From the NCBI GenBank assembly GCA_902776835.1, contig CACYRK010000013.1:20269-84268 (forward strand): a DNA stretch of 64,000 bases, written 5' to 3'. Position 1 is the first letter of the stretch; every line of letters begins with the position of its first letter. Below are positions 61,250-64,000 of the stretch, in pieces. The notes under the pieces were generated by a model. It saw only the letters and a list, made by a program, of their open reading frames with translations. It did no database searches and was not told the origin of the DNA. Source of the stretch: an uncultured Bacteroidales bacterium (GTDB taxonomy: Bacteria; Bacteroidota; Bacteroidia; Bacteroidales; Muribaculaceae). The position numbers were made by a program, and so were the translations under genes.

Positions 61250-61978
61250 TTAATACTTAGGCGACGGGCCATATTTGTTCACGCCACGGTCGCTGTCCTG
61301 GGTCCACCAAATCAGCAGGAACACATAGAACACCAGCAGCACGCAACTGCCCAAAAGTGGGATGATGGCAGTGAGCAGCATCAGCATCCACAAGCCGCTG
61401 CGCCCCGTGTCGTGCAGGCGGCGCACACAGGCGGCAAGTGAGGGAATCCAGCAAGCAATCGAAATGATAATGTATACGATGCCAAACGGACCCGCAGCCT
61501 CGAACATCGATTTGTACAACTCGAGCGTGTTGGGCACCGGGCCTCCGCTTATCGACGAACTAATAATGTCCATCATCTTGGGCATCGCCATGGCATAGAA
61601 GACTCCGCCAACCACCGAATTGACGATGAACAAAAACAACTGGAACCACCAGAACTCTGAACGGCGGGCACGGCCGCTGAAGTCGAAATACTTTTCGAAG
61701 AGGCACGTCTTGATGGCCTCGCCAAAGCCCATCTGAGGGCGGCCCAACGGCGCTCCGGCATATTGCGGCTGCCCAGCCGGGGCCACAGGCTGCGTCGGCT
61801 GCTGGACTGGTATCGGCTGCTGCAACACGGCGGCCAACTCAGGCACCTGGCCAGCGGGAAGCCACGCCGCCATCGACTCGTTCCACACCTGCGTTTGCGG
61901 CGTAAGCCCACGCGCTATCAACTCATTGATTTCAAAGGGGCCTACTGGTGCCCCATTCTCGGCAACATAATATTTCAT
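61250..61978 (-). CDS. GYF_2-domain / DUF805 membrane protein
   Basis: A 242-residue protein starting MKYYVAENGAPVGPFEINEL at the ATG at 61978. The frame is open to 62044, but the added residues do not match the paralogue's start. GYF_2 domain at 1-52 (TQVWNESMAAWLPAGQVPEL), Gln/Pro linker, then a DUF805 membrane domain from ~95: FGEAIKTCLFEKYFDFSGRARRSEFWWF, RLHDTGRSGLWML, and GSCVLLVFYVFLLIW. The two GYF genes are 19 bases apart and arose by duplication of the N-terminal domain with different membrane parts. The function is unknown. Confidence 0.87.
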   Translation of the reverse strand: MKYYVAENGAPVGPFEINELIARGLTPQTQVWNESMAAWLPAGQVPELAAVLQQPIPVQQPTQPVAPAGQPQYAGAPLGRPQMGFGEAIKTCLFEKYFDFSGRARRSEFWWFQLFLFIVNSVVGGVFYAMAMPKMMDIISSSISGGPVPNTLELYKSMFEAAGPFGIVYIIISIACWIPSLAACVRRLHDTGRSGLWMLMLLTAIIPLLGSCVLLVFYVFLLIWWTQDSDRGVNKYGPSPKY

Positions 61979-62062
61979 GATATGATTTTTTGTTCTGCCA
62001 ACAAATTTATACAAAATCGGCACATCCTGCAACTTTTTACACAAAAAACTTGCCTATCGGCC

Positions 62063-62101
62063 ACAAAAAACGAATCGCACGGCACACTTGCCATGCGATT
62101 C
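62063..62101 (-). terminator. Terminator of the CoA-transferase gene
   Basis: On the minus strand GAATCGCATGGCA / TGCCGTGCGATTC with a four-base loop, followed by GTTTTTTG. Confidence 0.9.
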
Positions 62102-62140
62102 GCCAATCTATAATCTAAAATGTGTGATCAATAATCTGTA

Positions 62141-63628
62141 TCACTCAAAGCGTGCCTTGCGCATGTCGCCCTCGCGGTTCAGCGCTGCGTGGAATGCCAG
62201 TGCATGGTCGGGATCCATCAGGATGTGGCCACCCTTCTTGCACATCTTCAGATATTCGCGCAACAGTGGACGATAGACCGGGTGAGCGCAGTTCTCGATG
62301 ATTTCCTCGGCACACTGCACGGGGTCCTTGAAGCGCAGGTCGGCCACGCCCTGGTCGGTGACGATGATGTCGACCGAGTGCACAGTGTGGTCAACGTGTG
62401 CCACCATAGGCACGATGGTGCTGATGCAGTCGTCCTTCTTAATCGACGGGCACAGGAAGATGCTCGTGTAGGCGTTGCGGGTGAAGTCGCCGCTGCCGCC
62501 GATACCGTTCATCAGGCGAGTGCCGCCCACGTGCGACGAGTTGATGTTGCCAAACAGGTCGGCCTCGATGGCGGTGTTCATCGAAATCACACCTATACGG
62601 CGCACCACCTCGGGGTTGTTGCTGATTTCGGCCGGGCGCATCAGGATGTGGTCGTGAAGTTCGGGCTTGGCGAAGAACTCCATCATAGCGTCGTGGCTGA
62701 AGGTCATCGAGCACGTCGAAGCAAAGGTGCATCGGCCGCTCTCCAGCAGTTTGAGCACGCTGTCTTGAACCACCTCGGTATACATCTCGAAGGCGGGAAT
62801 TTCGGTGCTGTTCTCCAGTGCGTCGAGCACAGCGTTGGCAATGTTGCCCACACCACTCTGGATGGGGAGGAACGACTTGGGAATGCGACCCTGCTTCATC
62901 TCGTTGATCAGAAATTCGCACACGTTTTCGCCGATGCGGCGCGTAGTGTCGTCAACCGGGGTGAACGGATCGTTCTTGCCCAGCGGCATGCTGGTTTTCA
63001 CCACGCCAAGCACCTTCTTCGGGTCGACGTGGGCGGTGGGCTTACCAGCGCGGTCGTGAGCGTGATAGATGGGAATCTCGCGACGCACGGGGGGGTCGAG
63101 CGGGATGTAGATGTCGTGCAAGCCGTGAATCGACTCGGGAATTTGATCATTCAACTCGATAATCACCTTGTCGGCCACCTGGAGCCATGTGGGAGCGTTA
63201 CCCACACCGGTACCCAGCACGATCTCACCGTCGTCGGTGATGCTCTGAGCCTCCACGATAGCGATATCCATTTTGCCATAGTAGCCATAGCGGAACTCCT
63301 GCGTGAGTTCACTCAGGTGACGGTCGTTATAGTGGATCTCACCGATGTTGATGCTCTTACGCAGATCGCCCGACGACTGATACGGCGTGCGATAGTTCAC
63401 AGCATTGGCGCGTGCCAACTCGCCATCAAGATAGTCGCTGGTCGATGCACCACTAAAAATGTTGATTTTAAACTCACGGCCAGCCTCGTGCTCACTACGT
63501 GCCTTTGCGGCAACGGCTGGCGGAACGACCTTGGGGCTGCCAGGGGCGGTAAAGCCCGATACACCCACATTCATTCCATGCTTCACATACTCGGCCGCTT
63601 CTTCAGCGGTTAAAATAGGATAAATCAT
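62141..63628 (-). CDS. Succinate/acetyl-CoA CoA-transferase
   Basis: A 495-residue enzyme of the AarC/Cat1/Ach1 family that moves CoA between acyl-CoA and acetate or succinate, a step in Bacteroidales fermentation to succinate, propionate and acetate. Family landmarks: GVSGFTAPGSPKVVP at the N-terminus, PIQSGVGNIANAVL, and EMYTEVVQDSVLKLLESGR with the probable nucleophile Glu 285. GGTRLMNGIGGSGDFTRNAY is the CoA-binding glycine loop. RHPVDIIVTDQG-type motif appears as SVDIIVTDQGVADLRF. It is monocistronic with a strong terminator, and next to an rRNA operon. Confidence 0.93.
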   Translation of the reverse strand: MIYPILTAEEAAEYVKHGMNVGVSGFTAPGSPKVVPPAVAAKARSEHEAGREFKINIFSGASTSDYLDGELARANAVNYRTPYQSSGDLRKSINIGEIHYNDRHLSELTQEFRYGYYGKMDIAIVEAQSITDDGEIVLGTGVGNAPTWLQVADKVIIELNDQIPESIHGLHDIYIPLDPPVRREIPIYHAHDRAGKPTAHVDPKKVLGVVKTSMPLGKNDPFTPVDDTTRRIGENVCEFLINEMKQGRIPKSFLPIQSGVGNIANAVLDALENSTEIPAFEMYTEVVQDSVLKLLESGRCTFASTCSMTFSHDAMMEFFAKPELHDHILMRPAEISNNPEVVRRIGVISMNTAIEADLFGNINSSHVGGTRLMNGIGGSGDFTRNAYTSIFLCPSIKKDDCISTIVPMVAHVDHTVHSVDIIVTDQGVADLRFKDPVQCAEEIIENCAHPVYRPLLREYLKMCKKGGHILMDPDHALAFHAALNREGDMRKARFE

Positions 63629-63876
63629 TGCGTTATATGATTAATAATGTTGTGTTGTCGTTTGGTGTTGCAAAATTACTCCAAAAACCCCAATCCCCAA
63701 AATTTCCACCAAAAATTTAAGCATCCTAGAGGTTCTAGATAATCTAGAATTTCTAGAAGTTCTAGAAGTTCTAGAAGTTCTAGAGATTCTAGAGAGGATA
63801 TGGAGGCAAGTCGAGGACTTGCCAATGTGCTTAACACATTGTGCCGCTCGCTGCGGCGCTGCGGGCGGCACTGTGT
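63629..63876. other. Gene-free stretch with 10-bp repeats
   Basis: 63727-63795 is a tandem run of TTCTAGA-type units at about 10 bp (TCTAGAAGT three times in a row), then GC-rich hairpin-like words. No gene. Confidence 0.6.
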
Positions 63877-63912
63877 GAAAAGAGCCGCGGCACGGTGTGT
63901 GTCGCGGCTCTT
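63877..63912 (-). terminator. Terminator of the rRNA operon
   Basis: AAGAGCCGCG / CGCGGCTCTT with inner pairing, followed on the minus strand by TTTCACAC; directly after the 5S rRNA 3' end. Confidence 0.8.
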
Positions 63913-63915
63913 AGG

Positions 63916-64000
<85 letters not shown>

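Noticed and set aside
63641..63871. 76-codon minus-strand frame rich in Ser/Arg/Thr
   Set aside because: It simply translates the 10-bp TTCTAGA repeat.

Overview
The window reads as a chromosomal segment of a Bacteroidales bacterium, most like Muribaculaceae or Prevotellaceae. This rests on promoters of the Bacteroidota type (TTG or TTTG, 19-20 bases, TAnnTTTG) in front of many genes, near absence of strong Shine-Dalgarno sites, a family GH97 glycosidase, a succinate CoA-transferase, LytTR two-component genes, and secreted proteins ending in the Bacteroidota sorting motif. Housekeeping genes are visibly GC-rich, while 19.6-26.3 kb is clearly more AT-rich. Taxonomy is inference; no 16S rRNA lies in the window.

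Layout. 0-10.3 kb: end of a BspA-like repeat protein, then the histidine utilisation genes (ftcD-hutU and hutH-hutI, minus strand). One AAA ATPase gene sits inside the hut cluster and a second just downstream of it. Each ATPase has a three-copy palindrome array laid over its promoter. 10.5-19.5 kb: a glycosyltransferase, an O-methyltransferase/aroQ pair, a small lipoprotein, folK, and the rimP-nusA-infB operon with a hairpin-rich leader. 19.6-26.3 kb: a five-gene AT-rich block on one strand (WYL regulator, SMC-like ATPase, unknown HDR-motif protein, HAD-phosphoribosyltransferase-zinc ribbon fusion, DprA-like protein), the best candidate for an undescribed defence or stress system. 26.4-42.7 kb: obg, GH97 glycosidase, a large secreted FN3/adhesin protein, a repeat-rich gene-free stretch (33.9-34.6 kb), an AlkZ-like protein, two surface or secreted proteins, menG-pfkA, aquaporin and UDP-glucose dehydrogenase. 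43-50.7 kb: two lipoproteins, a polyprenyl synthase, TatD, a LytS/LytTR pair, tRNA-Asp and a PpiD-like foldase. 50.8-64 kb: an EamA transporter, two more secreted proteins with the sorting motif, PhzF, lptC/OMP/coaX/DivIC/trmD, two GYF-domain membrane proteins, a succinate CoA-transferase, and the 3' end of a 5S rRNA from an rRNA operon entering from the right edge.

How the genes work together: the Hut enzymes with the formiminotransferase-cyclodeaminase carry histidine to glutamate and one-carbon folate. RimP, NusA and IF-2 serve ribosome assembly, transcription and translation initiation. LptC, CoaX, DivIC and TrmD form a conserved envelope/housekeeping run. Several intergenic repeats look functional. 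One dispersed repeat supplies the -33 half of two different promoters at the same spacing. A REP-like pair and a two-unit repeat lie in a stretch flanked by copies of the same terminator arm. All functional calls come from reading motifs; no database search was made.
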